The notes beneath the pieces were generated by a model. That model saw only the letters and a program-made list of their open reading frames with translations. It did not search any database and had not been told where the DNA came from. This document shows positions 14,301 through 21,186 of a stretch of DNA of 24,119 bases, piece by piece. This DNA is from a virus. Location: IMG/VR virus record IMGVR_UViG_3300033149_005872, positions 1 to 24,119 of that record. One strand, written 5' to 3'. The position numbers were made by a program, and so were the translations under genes. Position 1 is the stretch's first letter. Each line of letters begins with the position of its first letter.

Positions 14301-15712
14301 AATTTATAGGTGGAGAAAACGCTTTAACTAAAACTTTGAATAATAGAGTATACGAAATGAGTATTAGTTTTAAAAAAGGATTAACCGATGGTTATTTTGA
14401 TACAGATGGAGGTTCTTCTAAAAGAATATATACATCTAGTTCCAATTTGATAGATGATATGGCAACTTTAAATACAACTTTAGGTATGCCAATTAATATA
14501 ACAGAAGATAATAGAAAGAAATTTGAAGGCTCATATAGTAATAATCCTAATTATTGTATACGTCCTTATGAAAGAGTTTCTAAATACAAACGAAGAAAAG
14601 GATTTATATTTGAAAACAATAAATATTATTTTCAAATTAAAAATATTGATTATATATCTTATAATAAGTTAATTCCTGCGTATTGTTTTGAAATGGAAGA
14701 TAATAACAATCCTTATTTTACTTTAGCCAATGGCATCGAAACACATAATTGCAGGCTCTCCTTCAAATTAAATACTCAAGATATAGCTGAAGCAAAAACT
14801 CCCTGGAAAATGAGGTATTCGGCTTTGCAAAATGTTTCTATTAATTTACCGAGATTTGGATATGAAGCGCAAGGAGATGATACAACTTTATTTTCGTTAC
14901 TTTCCGATCGGGTGGAATTAGTTGCAAAGGCCCATATCCAGAAAAAACATTTCATTGAAAAATTATTAGCTCAAGGTAAGAATGGTCCTCTTGCTCTTCT
15001 TGTTATGGATAAAGATGGTGAACCTTATTTGCGTATGAATAAATTATCATATTTGGTTGGGATGGTTGGCCTAAATGAGCTTGTGCAAGCCCACACTGGA
15101 CAGGAAATGCATGAATCAAAAAGTGCTTTCAAATTTGGGTTGAAAGTTATATCTCATATGAAACTTATGGTTGACAAGTTATCTTCAGAATATAACATGC
15201 ATTTTGTATTAGAGCAAACACCAGCTGAAAGTACAAGTTATCGTTTTGCAAAGCTGGATATTAAACATTTTTCTCCAGACGCTGGTCACATAGTTAAAGG
15301 GAATATTCTAGAAGATGAAGTATATTATACGAACTCGACTTATCTTAATGGAAGCGTTCCAATTAATCCTATAGAACGAGTTAAACAAGAAGGACTATTT
15401 CATCCTTTAGTTGAAGCGGGGGCACTTACTCACATATGGGTAGGAGAATCAACCCCATCAAAAGAATCACTTGCTAATTTTGTGATTAAAACATTTAAAA
15501 TGACACAGAATGACCAAATTGCTTTTTCTCCAGAGTTTACTATTTGTAATAGTTGCTTAAAGACATCGAGAGGATTGCATGAAAAATGCCCAATTTGTTC
15601 ATCTCCAGACGTGGATGGGATAACGAGAATAACTGGATACTTTACAAAAATATCTAGTTGGAACAAGGGAAAAATAGGGGAATTGCATGACAGATTTAGA
15701 TTGGAGATATAA
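11351..15712 (+). CDS. nrdD: Anaerobic ribonucleoside-triphosphate reductase precursor with two inteins
   Basis: The precursor has 1453 residues; removal of both inteins leaves 716. The start has AAAAGGTGAG upstream. An ATP-cone-like N-terminus precedes the catalytic barrel (NANVPHNPEATNLTLA, HIHDLGF, LLAHMVKFSAALQGHFAGA, AVARGGQAIFSDINLYW, ISEC/CRL, PWKMRYSALQN). The C-terminus has a zinc site with Cys at precursor residues 1399, 1402, 1413 and 1416, and the glycyl-radical motif RITGY with Gly1429. The enzyme reduces NTPs to dNTPs under anoxia after activation by the radical-SAM enzyme NrdG, which is not in this window. Inteins occupy residues 192-597 and 803-1133. Residues 94-123 are exactly repeated at 124-153, unlike the usual single copy, and may affect folding. 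Confidence 0.9.
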   Translation: MKKNDATDLTMFVRTSQETIAHWDRNRIVDALVRETYVNIDTANTISREVEDLIKHSNISVITTPLIRELVDAKLIEHGLEKARIMHTRLGMPLYDVNQLIFNRNKENANVPHNPEATNLTLALYDVNQLIFNRNKENANVPHNPEATNLTLAENIKKEYALLNVFSQDVADAHMRGDIHIHDLGFCDRPYSFFRNEILIVKTPKDKIWVLPFEQLFEKITSEIKKEKEFEIKNTPGFFVADENGWVELKRIVRHKTEKPLITINSENGKTIITTSDHPFIKIKEDAKVIICPKCKSENVVKNGSIKKQKRSYLCKNCNRIFRIKIEEINVKDREIVSTEKINNRNFILTPKINCKNKNKSEIKEDMAYFIGYFIAEGFYGKNEVSIRTKEIELDKIKQILRNNKIKFGGNKERIRIYSKNFKDYLKDQLGIRRYSQNITLPFDFFEYNEKVINAMISGIIDGDGCIKTDKYVSEILIRLTSKALLSQMQTYFDSIGIRNYLTPIKDYGISIYKDKTIEGKLPLFCLRFYLTSKQKELFKFSEKINNKEFKETKVNREQKNYSQVKKIKEIKNDDPYVYDITTESGTFISSGVLVHNCSGQSLEYVKKYGLNLPNALSMAKPAKHPEVLLAHMVKFSAALQGHFAGAIGWDAVNLYFAPYITHMSSNEVRQLSQMLIFEYSQQAVARGGQAIFSDINLYWEVPSHLENVPAIGPGGEYTGKTYGAYEKDAQKFLWELFEVYKEGDGCGRPFFFPKPLLHITEKFFTTENHLEFLYHACDVASTKGNTYFVFDRGATAKISECCFHNTQKVLVKTSRGIRHDTIGKICRTYIKEIKVFHNGVFRKAKPVITKHDKFVKVTLSNGFKMFVTDNHLCPTYAGDKEAKFLTTNDFIPVNNIEFKGLNDKGTYFMGYFIGAYLGDGSCDHKGNNNGITFSLSKRKQKVINIITEFAKSFGAHITVRPENDKHIIFVKITSMTLKALILEFIGGENALTKTLNNRVYEMSISFKKGLTDGYFDTDGGSSKRIYTSSSNLIDDMATLNTTLGMPINITEDNRKKFEGSYSNNPNYCIRPYERVSKYKRRKGFIFENNKYYFQIKNIDYISYNKLIPAYCFEMEDNNNPYFTLANGIETHNCRLSFKLNTQDIAEAKTPWKMRYSALQNVSINLPRFGYEAQGDDTTLFSLLSDRVELVAKAHIQKKHFIEKLLAQGKNGPLALLVMDKDGEPYLRMNKLSYLVGMVGLNELVQAHTGQEMHESKSAFKFGLKVISHMKLMVDKLSSEYNMHFVLEQTPAESTSYRFAKLDIKHFSPDAGHIVKGNILEDEVYYTNSTYLNGSVPINPIERVKQEGLFHPLVEAGALTHIWVGESTPSKESLANFVIKTFKMTQNDQIAFSPEFTICNSCLKTSRGLHEKCPICSSPDVDGITRITGYFTKISSWNKGKIGELHDRFRLEI
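11628..11807 (+). repeat. Exact 90-bp tandem duplication inside nrdD
   Basis: Two head-to-tail copies, 11628-11717 and 11718-11807, are identical base for base. In frame they double the 30-residue block starting LYDVNQLIFN and ending TNLTLA. Family members, as I remember them, have this block once, followed directly by ENIKKEYALL. The absence of any substitution means it is very recent, or an assembly artefact. Confidence 0.9.
11924..13141 (+). other. Intein 1 in NrdD (406 residues, LAGLIDADG type, Ser1)
   Basis: The insert lies between CDRPY and the conserved CSGQSLE of NrdD. Its first residue is Ser and the C-terminal splice block ends VLVHN, with Cys as the +1 residue. Block B is TTSDHPF and block F is VYDITTESGTF. 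Two LAGLIDADG-like helices, GYFIAEGF near 12448-12485 and ISGIIDGDGC near 12720-12748, indicate a homing endonuclease; both keep an acidic residue. Between blocks B and C sits a zinc ribbon with CPKC and CKNC at 12224-12304, which is unusual. The insert is much more A+T-rich than its exteins. Splicing would join PY to CSG and restore the NrdD active-site Cys. Confidence 0.88.
13757..14749 (+). other. Intein 2 in NrdD (331 residues, LAGLIDADG type, Cys1)
   Basis: The insert lies between SEC and CRLSF; joining the flanks restores the SECCRL sequence of class III reductases. It starts with Cys (CFHNTQKVLV) and ends GIETHN followed by Cys +1. Block B is VTDNHL. LAGLIDADG-like motifs are GYFIGAYLGDGS near 14078-14117 and GLTDGYFDTDGGS near 14371-14416, both with the acidic residue kept. 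A mini-domain of about 85 residues separates the second motif from the C-terminal splice block. All splice-critical residues look intact, so splicing and homing are probably active. Confidence 0.88.
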
Positions 15713-16464
15713 TGATAATAAAAGATAATCCAAAAGTAGATATTATAATTGCCAATTATAATCATGCTGAATTTCTTCCAGATGCCATAGATTCTGTTTT
15801 GAATCAAACTTATTCTAATTGGAAACTTACAATTGTAGATGACTTTTCATCAGATGAAACAAGAAGAATAATTGATTTTTATTTGAGAAAAGATGATAGG
15901 GTAAATGTAATATATCATAATAAAAATAAAGGATATGGGGAAGCATTAATTACAGGAATAGAAAATACTAATAATCCTTTTATTGGTATTTTAGATTCTG
16001 ATGATTATCTTGAATCTAATGCTGTTTTTAGATCTCTTTTAGAATTTCAAAGAGCTAAAGGAATTTTAATGACTTATTCTATGATGCAGTTGTGCTCAGA
16101 TGATATAAATTGTCCTACTTCTCATTTTAATCCACCAGATAAATTTATAATTCCTAGTGGAAAAACTTTTTTAGATTTATGCCCAAAAGGATTTTCATTT
16201 TATTTAATTCAACATTTCAAAGTTTTTAAACGCAAAGCATATATAAAAACAGGAGGAATAAAAAGAAATTTAAGAAAAAGTGTAGATAAGGATATTATTT
16301 TTAAAATGGAGGAGGTAGGAAAAATAAAATTTATACCTGAAATCTTATATAGAAAAAGAACACATGCAAAACAAATTACTAAACTTTATAAACATAAACC
16401 TGAAATCATGAAACAAATTATGGAAGTAGTAAATGATGCAAAAAGAAGGAGAGGAATAATATGA
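15712..16464 (+). CDS. Family 2 (GT-A) glycosyltransferase, paralogue 1
   Basis: The product has 250 residues. The ATG overlaps the nrdD stop (TAATG) and GGAG lies just upstream. The GT2 start VDIIIANYNHAEFLPDAIDSVL is clear in two parts, followed by IVDDFSSDET and a KGYGEAL motif; the donor and metal-binding motif DSDD is at 95-98. A C-terminal segment (VDKDIIFKMEEVG..FIPEILYRKR) and the basic end AKRRRGII are shared with the paralogue at 17371, and the former also with 18127. GT2 enzymes transfer sugars from nucleotide donors in the cytoplasm. There are no membrane helices, so it is probably soluble. The acceptor is unknown. Confidence 0.85.
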   Translation: MIIKDNPKVDIIIANYNHAEFLPDAIDSVLNQTYSNWKLTIVDDFSSDETRRIIDFYLRKDDRVNVIYHNKNKGYGEALITGIENTNNPFIGILDSDDYLESNAVFRSLLEFQRAKGILMTYSMMQLCSDDINCPTSHFNPPDKFIIPSGKTFLDLCPKGFSFYLIQHFKVFKRKAYIKTGGIKRNLRKSVDKDIIFKMEEVGKIKFIPEILYRKRTHAKQITKLYKHKPEIMKQIMEVVNDAKRRRGII

Positions 16465-16790
16465 ATAGAGAAAAAAAAGAACAACCAAAAAGAATGGATA
16501 TCAAAGAATTTAGGGCTTTTGGATTTATACAAGAAATAAACAGGCAATTTTTACATCCTATGGGATTAGCTATAGAAGTTATTATAGATGAAAAAGGAAA
16601 TGAAACTTTAGGTGGAATTTGGGATTATAGGGATGACCCAAAAGGAATAACTTATGCAAAGGAAATAATGGCAACTAAAATAGCCAAAGAAAAGGCTGAT
16701 CGTGTCCAAGAATTTAAACGTGAAAAACACATGAGTAGGAAAAAAGCGTTAGGGTTCGTGATACAGCCAATAAAAAATGATAGAGAATAG
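16461..16790 (+). CDS. Conserved-looking small phage protein of unknown function
   Basis: The product has 109 residues; its ATG overlaps the previous TGA (ATGA). The sequence FGFIQEINRQFLHPMGLAIEV, read in two parts, then GGIWDYRDDPKGITY, has the look of a small hypothetical protein common in phage genomes, but I cannot give it a function. The N-terminus is basic and the C-terminal half is a Lys/Glu-rich helix. There is no signal or membrane segment. It sits between glycosyltransferase and methyltransferase genes, but its likely origin is the phage core rather than the glycan set. Confidence 0.6.
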   Translation: MNREKKEQPKRMDIKEFRAFGFIQEINRQFLHPMGLAIEVIIDEKGNETLGGIWDYRDDPKGITYAKEIMATKIAKEKADRVQEFKREKHMSRKKALGFVIQPIKNDRE

Positions 16791-17370
16791 AATAGACCCT
16801 TCTTTAGATAGACATTGGTATAAGATGATAAATGCAAAACATCATGCTATTGGGCTTTCTAAAATAGGAATTTATAATATATTTAAATATAAAAAAGTTT
16901 TGTATATAGGAGCTGGAGTTAGCTATGATAGATTTGAATTTGTTAAAATTTTGTATCCTTATAAAGATTTAACTATTATAGAGCCAAATTCAAAAAATGT
17001 TGACAGAAAAGTATCTTCTTATACCCTTAAAGGAATGTATCCATTAGCAAAAGTTATAAGATCATATTTAATAAATGTAAGAAGAATTTTAGGAGGTAAG
17101 AAGTTTGAATTAGGTATTTGGTGGCATGGTCCTGAACATATTCCTAAACGTGAACTATTAATTAATCTTACTGAATTTGAAAAGGTTATTACAAAATTTA
17201 TTTTATTGGGAGGCCCAAATCCATATATTCCTCAAGGGAGATTTTGTTCTTCTCCTATGTATCATTGGTATGGATTAGGAGAAATAGATTGGGAAAAATT
17301 AGGGTACAACCATATTGTTTATGGTAAAAAAAATAGATATTTAATAGCATGGAAAAATTTGGAGAAATAA
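16777..17370 (+). CDS. Methyltransferase-like protein with WWHGPEH motif, paralogue 1
   Basis: The product has 197 residues and overlaps the previous gene by 14 bases. A Rossmann-like start VLYIGAGVSYDRFEFV is followed by an acidic strand end (LTIIEPN), then the distinctive GIWWHGPEHIPKREL and a late strand before the C-terminal basic helix. The order resembles a class I methyltransferase in which GPEH replaces the usual EHL post-motif. A paralogue with the same WWHGPEH block is encoded at 20599. The proteins sit among glycosyltransferases, so sugar methylation is plausible, but the weak glycine motif leaves open a non-catalytic or other nucleotide-binding role. Confidence 0.6.
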   Translation: MIENRIDPSLDRHWYKMINAKHHAIGLSKIGIYNIFKYKKVLYIGAGVSYDRFEFVKILYPYKDLTIIEPNSKNVDRKVSSYTLKGMYPLAKVIRSYLINVRRILGGKKFELGIWWHGPEHIPKRELLINLTEFEKVITKFILLGGPNPYIPQGRFCSSPMYHWYGLGEIDWEKLGYNHIVYGKKNRYLIAWKNLEK

Positions 17371-18126
17371 ATGTTAAATAAAAAAAAGGAAAGTTTTAAT
17401 GTGAATCCCACATTTGATATTATAATGTGTTGCTTCAATAACGAAAAATATATAGAGGAAGCAATAGAATCTGTTCTTAAACAAACATATCCTTATTGGG
17501 AATTAATTCTTATTGATGATTTTTCTCAAGACAATAGTAGAGAAATTATTAAAAAATATTGTGAAAATTATTTAAATATACATGCCTCTTTTAAAGAAAA
17601 AAATGGGGGATACGGAGGAGCCATGAATTTGGGAATTTCTATTTTACAAGGAGAACTTATAGCATTAGTAGATGGTGATGATTGGATTTTTCCAAATGCT
17701 CTTGAAATAATGGTAAAAGCTCATAAGGATTATCCCAATGCTGCTTTAATTTATTCTAAATATGTAATTTGCAATGAAAAATTAAAAGCAAAACATTTAG
17801 GAAGGTCTGATTCTTTAGAAGGAAAATCTATATTAGAGGCTTGGGCAGATCCTAATGGCCCTCGAATGAGTCATCTTAAAACTTTCAAAAGGAAATTTTA
17901 TAATATGACTAAGGGGGTAAATCCAAAACTTAGAAAAGCTGTTGACAAGGATTTAGTTCTGAAATTAGAAGAAGTAGGGGATGTGATCTTTATCCCAGAA
18001 ATTTTATATAAACACAGACGACATAAAAATACAATATCTTATAAATATCGATCTCGCCCTGATATATGTAAAATGATCAAAGATAGACTCATAAGAAATG
18101 CAAAAAGAAGAAGAGGATTATTATAA
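17371..18126 (+). CDS. Family 2 (GT-A) glycosyltransferase, paralogue 2
   Basis: The product has 251 residues; GGAG precedes an ATG placed right after the previous TAA. The GT2 core is intact: FDIIMCCFNNEKYIEEAIES, LIDDFSQDNS, GGYGGAMN and the metal-binding VDGDDW. As in paralogue 1, the C-terminal part has VDKDLVLKLEEVG, FIPEILYKHRRH and the ending AKRRRGLL. The two are clearly related throughout, so they arose by duplication. An inserted PNGPRMSHLKTFKR region in the middle of the C-terminal half differs from paralogue 1 and may set acceptor choice. Cytoplasmic, metal-dependent, donor unknown. Confidence 0.85.
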   Translation: MLNKKKESFNVNPTFDIIMCCFNNEKYIEEAIESVLKQTYPYWELILIDDFSQDNSREIIKKYCENYLNIHASFKEKNGGYGGAMNLGISILQGELIALVDGDDWIFPNALEIMVKAHKDYPNAALIYSKYVICNEKLKAKHLGRSDSLEGKSILEAWADPNGPRMSHLKTFKRKFYNMTKGVNPKLRKAVDKDLVLKLEEVGDVIFIPEILYKHRRHKNTISYKYRSRPDICKMIKDRLIRNAKRRRGLL

Positions 18127-18897
18127 ATGGAATCAATAGGATTTTCCATTCTGATTACAGCCTATAATTCTGAAAAATTTATAGAACAATCAATAAAATC
18201 AGCATTAAGACAAAGTTATGAAAATAGTGAAATAATAATAGTAGAAGATGGTTCTACTGATCATACTATATCTGTTATAAAAAGATTTGAAAAAAATAGA
18301 AAGGTTAAAATATATTATAATGATAAGAATAGAGGGTATGGATATGCTTTAAGAAAAGCTTTTTCTCATGCTACAAAGCAATATGCTGTTATTTTGGATT
18401 CTGATGATATGTTAATGAAAAAGGCTTTAAAAATTATGTCTATATATATTAAAAAAAATAGAGACTATGCCTTATATCATTCCAAAAGACTTACTATAAA
18501 TGAAAAAGGAATCATTGACAGAAGAAGACAAATAAAACAAGAGTTTTATAATTTAGGAAATTCAAAATATATTGACCATTTAAGACGAAGAGAAAAATCT
18601 GGTATAAGTCATTTAAAAGTAGTAAATATGAAATTTTATAATAAGACAGATGGTGTATCCCCTTTATTAGGTAAAAAAATAGATAAAGATTTAATAGCAA
18701 AACTAGAAGAAGTAGGTAAATTTTATTTTGTTGATGAATTTTTATATCTTTATAGGAGATGGGAAGGAACAATGTCTTCCAGATTTAAAAAAATTGTTGG
18801 AAAAACAAAAGTGGTGGAATTAGGAAGAAAAATTAATGATATTATTATTGTAAATGCAGAATTAAGAAGAATATTAAAAAATGAAAATCTTTCTTGA
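18127..18897 (+). CDS. Family 2 (GT-A) glycosyltransferase, paralogue 3
   Basis: The product has 256 residues and starts directly after the previous stop codon. GT2 motifs are FSILITAYNSEKFIEQSIKS, IVEDGSTDHT, RGYGYALR and the metal site LDSDDM. It shares GISHLKVVNMKFY and IDKDLIAKLEEVG..FVDEFLYLYRR with paralogue 2, but lacks the AKRRRG end, having a longer Lys-rich tail instead. It is the most diverged of the three. Two GT2 genes placed end to end suggest sequential addition of similar sugars to one glycan. Confidence 0.85.
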   Translation: MESIGFSILITAYNSEKFIEQSIKSALRQSYENSEIIIVEDGSTDHTISVIKRFEKNRKVKIYYNDKNRGYGYALRKAFSHATKQYAVILDSDDMLMKKALKIMSIYIKKNRDYALYHSKRLTINEKGIIDRRRQIKQEFYNLGNSKYIDHLRRREKSGISHLKVVNMKFYNKTDGVSPLLGKKIDKDLIAKLEEVGKFYFVDEFLYLYRRWEGTMSSRFKKIVGKTKVVELGRKINDIIIVNAELRRILKNENLS

Positions 18898-19855
18898 TCC
18901 AAAAGCTGATCGACATAGAATGTCTAATAGAATGAAACCCCATTGGAATTCAATGGGAATAAAGTATTCTAATAATCCAAAAAAATGTGATGTTCAATTG
19001 TGCTTTGGAACTATTCAAACTCCAACTAATCTCCCCAAAATTGTAAGATTAGATGGAGTTTACTACGATACAGATAGAGATTATCATACAAAAAACAAAA
19101 GTATGATTGAAGCAATTAATCAATGTAAAGGAATAATTTATCAAAGTAAATGGGGAAAAAAGATGGCTAAACATTATTTATTTCCTCCCAAAAATATTCC
19201 TTCAATTATTATTTATAACGGAGCAGATGATTGGTGGAGTGGAGAAAAAGAAAAACACAATAATATAAATATTGTTTCCACTGCAAAATGGAGGAGACAT
19301 AAGAGACTTCAAGAGCTGTGTAAAGCTTTTATAAAATACAAAGAAGTTTTGTCTTGTCATTCTTTCACTAATAAATCACCAAAATTATATATTATAGGGC
19401 CAATTAGAGATAGAAAAGGTTCCAAATTAATTCCAGATATTGATATCATTTATTTAGATAAGATGAATTATAAAGAAATTGCTGAAGTATATAGAAAATG
19501 TGATATATTTCTTCATGCATCTAAAAGAGATTGTTGCCCATGTGCTGTTGTTGAAGCTATTGCAGCACATTTGAAAATTGTAACTACTATAGGCTGCGGA
19601 GGGGCAGTAGAATTGGTAAAAAAAGGAGGAGAAGGTGTTTGTGGAGAAGTTGTGAAAATTGATTGTGTATGTTGGAAGCCTGTGGCCCATTACAGAGATG
19701 AATGGAATATATGGAATGAAGAAGAGGAAAAGAAATATGTTGATGGAATGATTGAAGCTACGAAGAAAATAAATGAAGATTTTCTTTTTCCAGAAGAACT
19801 TTCGACTGAATTTATGGCAAGGGCATATGGGAATTTCCTAAAGAAATGTATATAG
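18881..19855 (+). CDS. GT4-like (GT-B) glycosyltransferase
   Basis: The product has 324 residues; its start lies 17 bases inside the previous gene in a different frame. GT-B features are visible: an N-terminal domain with RLDGVYY and YQSKWGKKM, the linker STAKWRRHKRLQELCKAF, and a C-terminal nucleotide-binding half with DIFLHASKRDCCPCAVVEA. The last segment corresponds to the GT4 E-x7-E motif, but the first Glu is replaced, so the pair reads D...E. There is no membrane helix. It is rather short for GT4. Transfer of a hexose-type sugar onto the same glycan as its GT2 neighbours is the likely role; donor and linkage unknown. Confidence 0.75.
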   Translation: MKIFLDPKADRHRMSNRMKPHWNSMGIKYSNNPKKCDVQLCFGTIQTPTNLPKIVRLDGVYYDTDRDYHTKNKSMIEAINQCKGIIYQSKWGKKMAKHYLFPPKNIPSIIIYNGADDWWSGEKEKHNNINIVSTAKWRRHKRLQELCKAFIKYKEVLSCHSFTNKSPKLYIIGPIRDRKGSKLIPDIDIIYLDKMNYKEIAEVYRKCDIFLHASKRDCCPCAVVEAIAAHLKIVTTIGCGGAVELVKKGGEGVCGEVVKIDCVCWKPVAHYRDEWNIWNEEEEKKYVDGMIEATKKINEDFLFPEELSTEFMARAYGNFLKKCI

Positions 19856-19900
19856 TAGGATAATATATAAAGTAGAAAACTTATAAAAAGGAAAATATAA

Positions 19901-20602
19901 ATGAAAGGTGAAAAAAAAGAAGGATTAATTTCAAAAGAAGTTAGAAAAAGAGCGAAATATATGAAACATTGTCATGTGATGGCTGCTAAAAAACAAAGAT
20001 TTATTAGGTATTATGAAAATTATAATGAATATTTTAACAGACTTATTAAAATGGAAGAAAAAATTATTTGTCCTTTTTCATTTAGTAAAAGAAAAAACAG
20101 AATGAGGACTATATCCGATTTATGGTTATGTCTTCCTTTTTTAAAAGGAAAATCTGTATTAGATATAGGAACTAGAGATTTTTATATTTTGAATGCTTTA
20201 AAATATAATAATAAAAAATGGAAAGTAAAAGGAATAGATGTTAGTTGGAAACAACAGAGATTTTATTCAGCTTATTACAGAATTCCTTTTCAATTTGCAG
20301 ATATTAATTTAAATATGATAAATGAAACATTTGATTTTATTATTTGTAGGCATGTTATAGAACACACATATTCTCCAAGAGATGTTTTGATGAATATATA
20401 TGGAATGCTTAAAGAAGAAGGAATAGTATTATTGGAAGTACCAAGTAAAGAAAGAATGAAAAAAGGATGTTTACAAAAAGCACACTCTTGGGCGTGGACC
20501 GCTGAAGGATTTAAAAAGCTATGTGAAAGATATTTTGAATGTGTACAGTTTTTTATAATAAGTGATGATATTGTATTTATAGGACGAAGAAAGGAATTAT
20601 GA
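19901..20602 (+). CDS. SAM-dependent methyltransferase with basic N-terminal extension
   Basis: The product has 233 residues; AAAAAGG lies upstream of the ATG. Residues 1-75 are Lys/Arg/Tyr-rich helices; the Rossmann core then starts with SVLDIGTRDFYIL, a GIDVS acidic strand end, ICRHVIEHTYSPRDVL and the late strand EEGIVLLEVPS, followed by a Trp-rich block (HSWAWTAEGF). This is a Methyltransf_11-like enzyme in which motif I reads DIGTRD rather than GxGxG. The IEH post-motif and loop order are normal. The substrate is unknown; its place beside glycosyltransferases suggests sugar methylation. Confidence 0.7.
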   Translation: MKGEKKEGLISKEVRKRAKYMKHCHVMAAKKQRFIRYYENYNEYFNRLIKMEEKIICPFSFSKRKNRMRTISDLWLCLPFLKGKSVLDIGTRDFYILNALKYNNKKWKVKGIDVSWKQQRFYSAYYRIPFQFADINLNMINETFDFIICRHVIEHTYSPRDVLMNIYGMLKEEGIVLLEVPSKERMKKGCLQKAHSWAWTAEGFKKLCERYFECVQFFIISDDIVFIGRRKEL

Positions 20603-21186
20603 AATTTCATATAAAAAACAAAAAATGTAAATGGGGAATAAAAGGGAAAAAAATAGATATGTTGGGATTTATAAATCATTATATCAAAAATCCTTTTTCT
20701 TATAAAAAAGTATTAAATATAGGAAGTGAAGGAAACTTTTCTTTTTCTTCAGAAATATATTCAAACGCTTCTTATGTTGTAATAATAGAACCCTTTTGTG
20801 GGTATATGAAATCAAATGAAAAAAATGCAGAAAAACAAAAAAATGAAATTGATATTAAAATAATAAGAACATTTGCTATAAATGTTGGAAAAATATTTAA
20901 AGGAAAAGTATTTAATCTCTGTTTTTGGTGGCATGGTCCTGAGCATATAGAAAGAGACGAATTAAAAATAAATCTTATTGAATTAGAAAAAGTAACTTCT
21001 GATTTAATTTTAATTGGTTGTCCGTGGGGGAAGTATTATCAAAAAGAAAAGGGGGAAAATATATATCAAAAACATCTTAGTTTTTTGTATGAAAAAGATT
21101 TCACTAATTTAGGATATAAAGTAGCTGTAATAGGAACTAGAGATAAAAAACGTGGAAGGTTATTAGCATGGAAGTATATAAAGTAA
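20599..21186 (+). CDS. Methyltransferase-like protein with WWHGPEH motif, paralogue 2
   Basis: The product has 195 residues; its ATG overlaps the previous TGA (ATGA). Like the protein at 16777 it has a Rossmann-like strand (KVLNIGSEGNFSF), an acidic strand end (VVIIEPFCG), and NLCFWWHGPEHIERDELKIN followed by a late strand and a basic tail ending AWKYIK, where paralogue 1 ends AWKNLEK. The glycine motif differs between the paralogues (GAG versus GSEG), so both may be divergent SAM-binding domains. Their wide separation in the island, with shared ends, indicates duplication followed by shuffling. Function inferred only. Confidence 0.6.
   Translation: MKFHIKNKKCKWGIKGKKIDMLGFINHYIKNPFSYKKVLNIGSEGNFSFSSEIYSNASYVVIIEPFCGYMKSNEKNAEKQKNEIDIKIIRTFAINVGKIFKGKVFNLCFWWHGPEHIERDELKINLIELEKVTSDLILIGCPWGKYYQKEKGENIYQKHLSFLYEKDFTNLGYKVAVIGTRDKKRGRLLAWKYIK

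Noticed and set aside
16995-17000. TTGACA-like hexamers inside coding regions (also near 6447, 15170, 17941 and 18516)
   Set aside because: They lie within well-supported genes; I saw no matching -10 element in front of a gene start.
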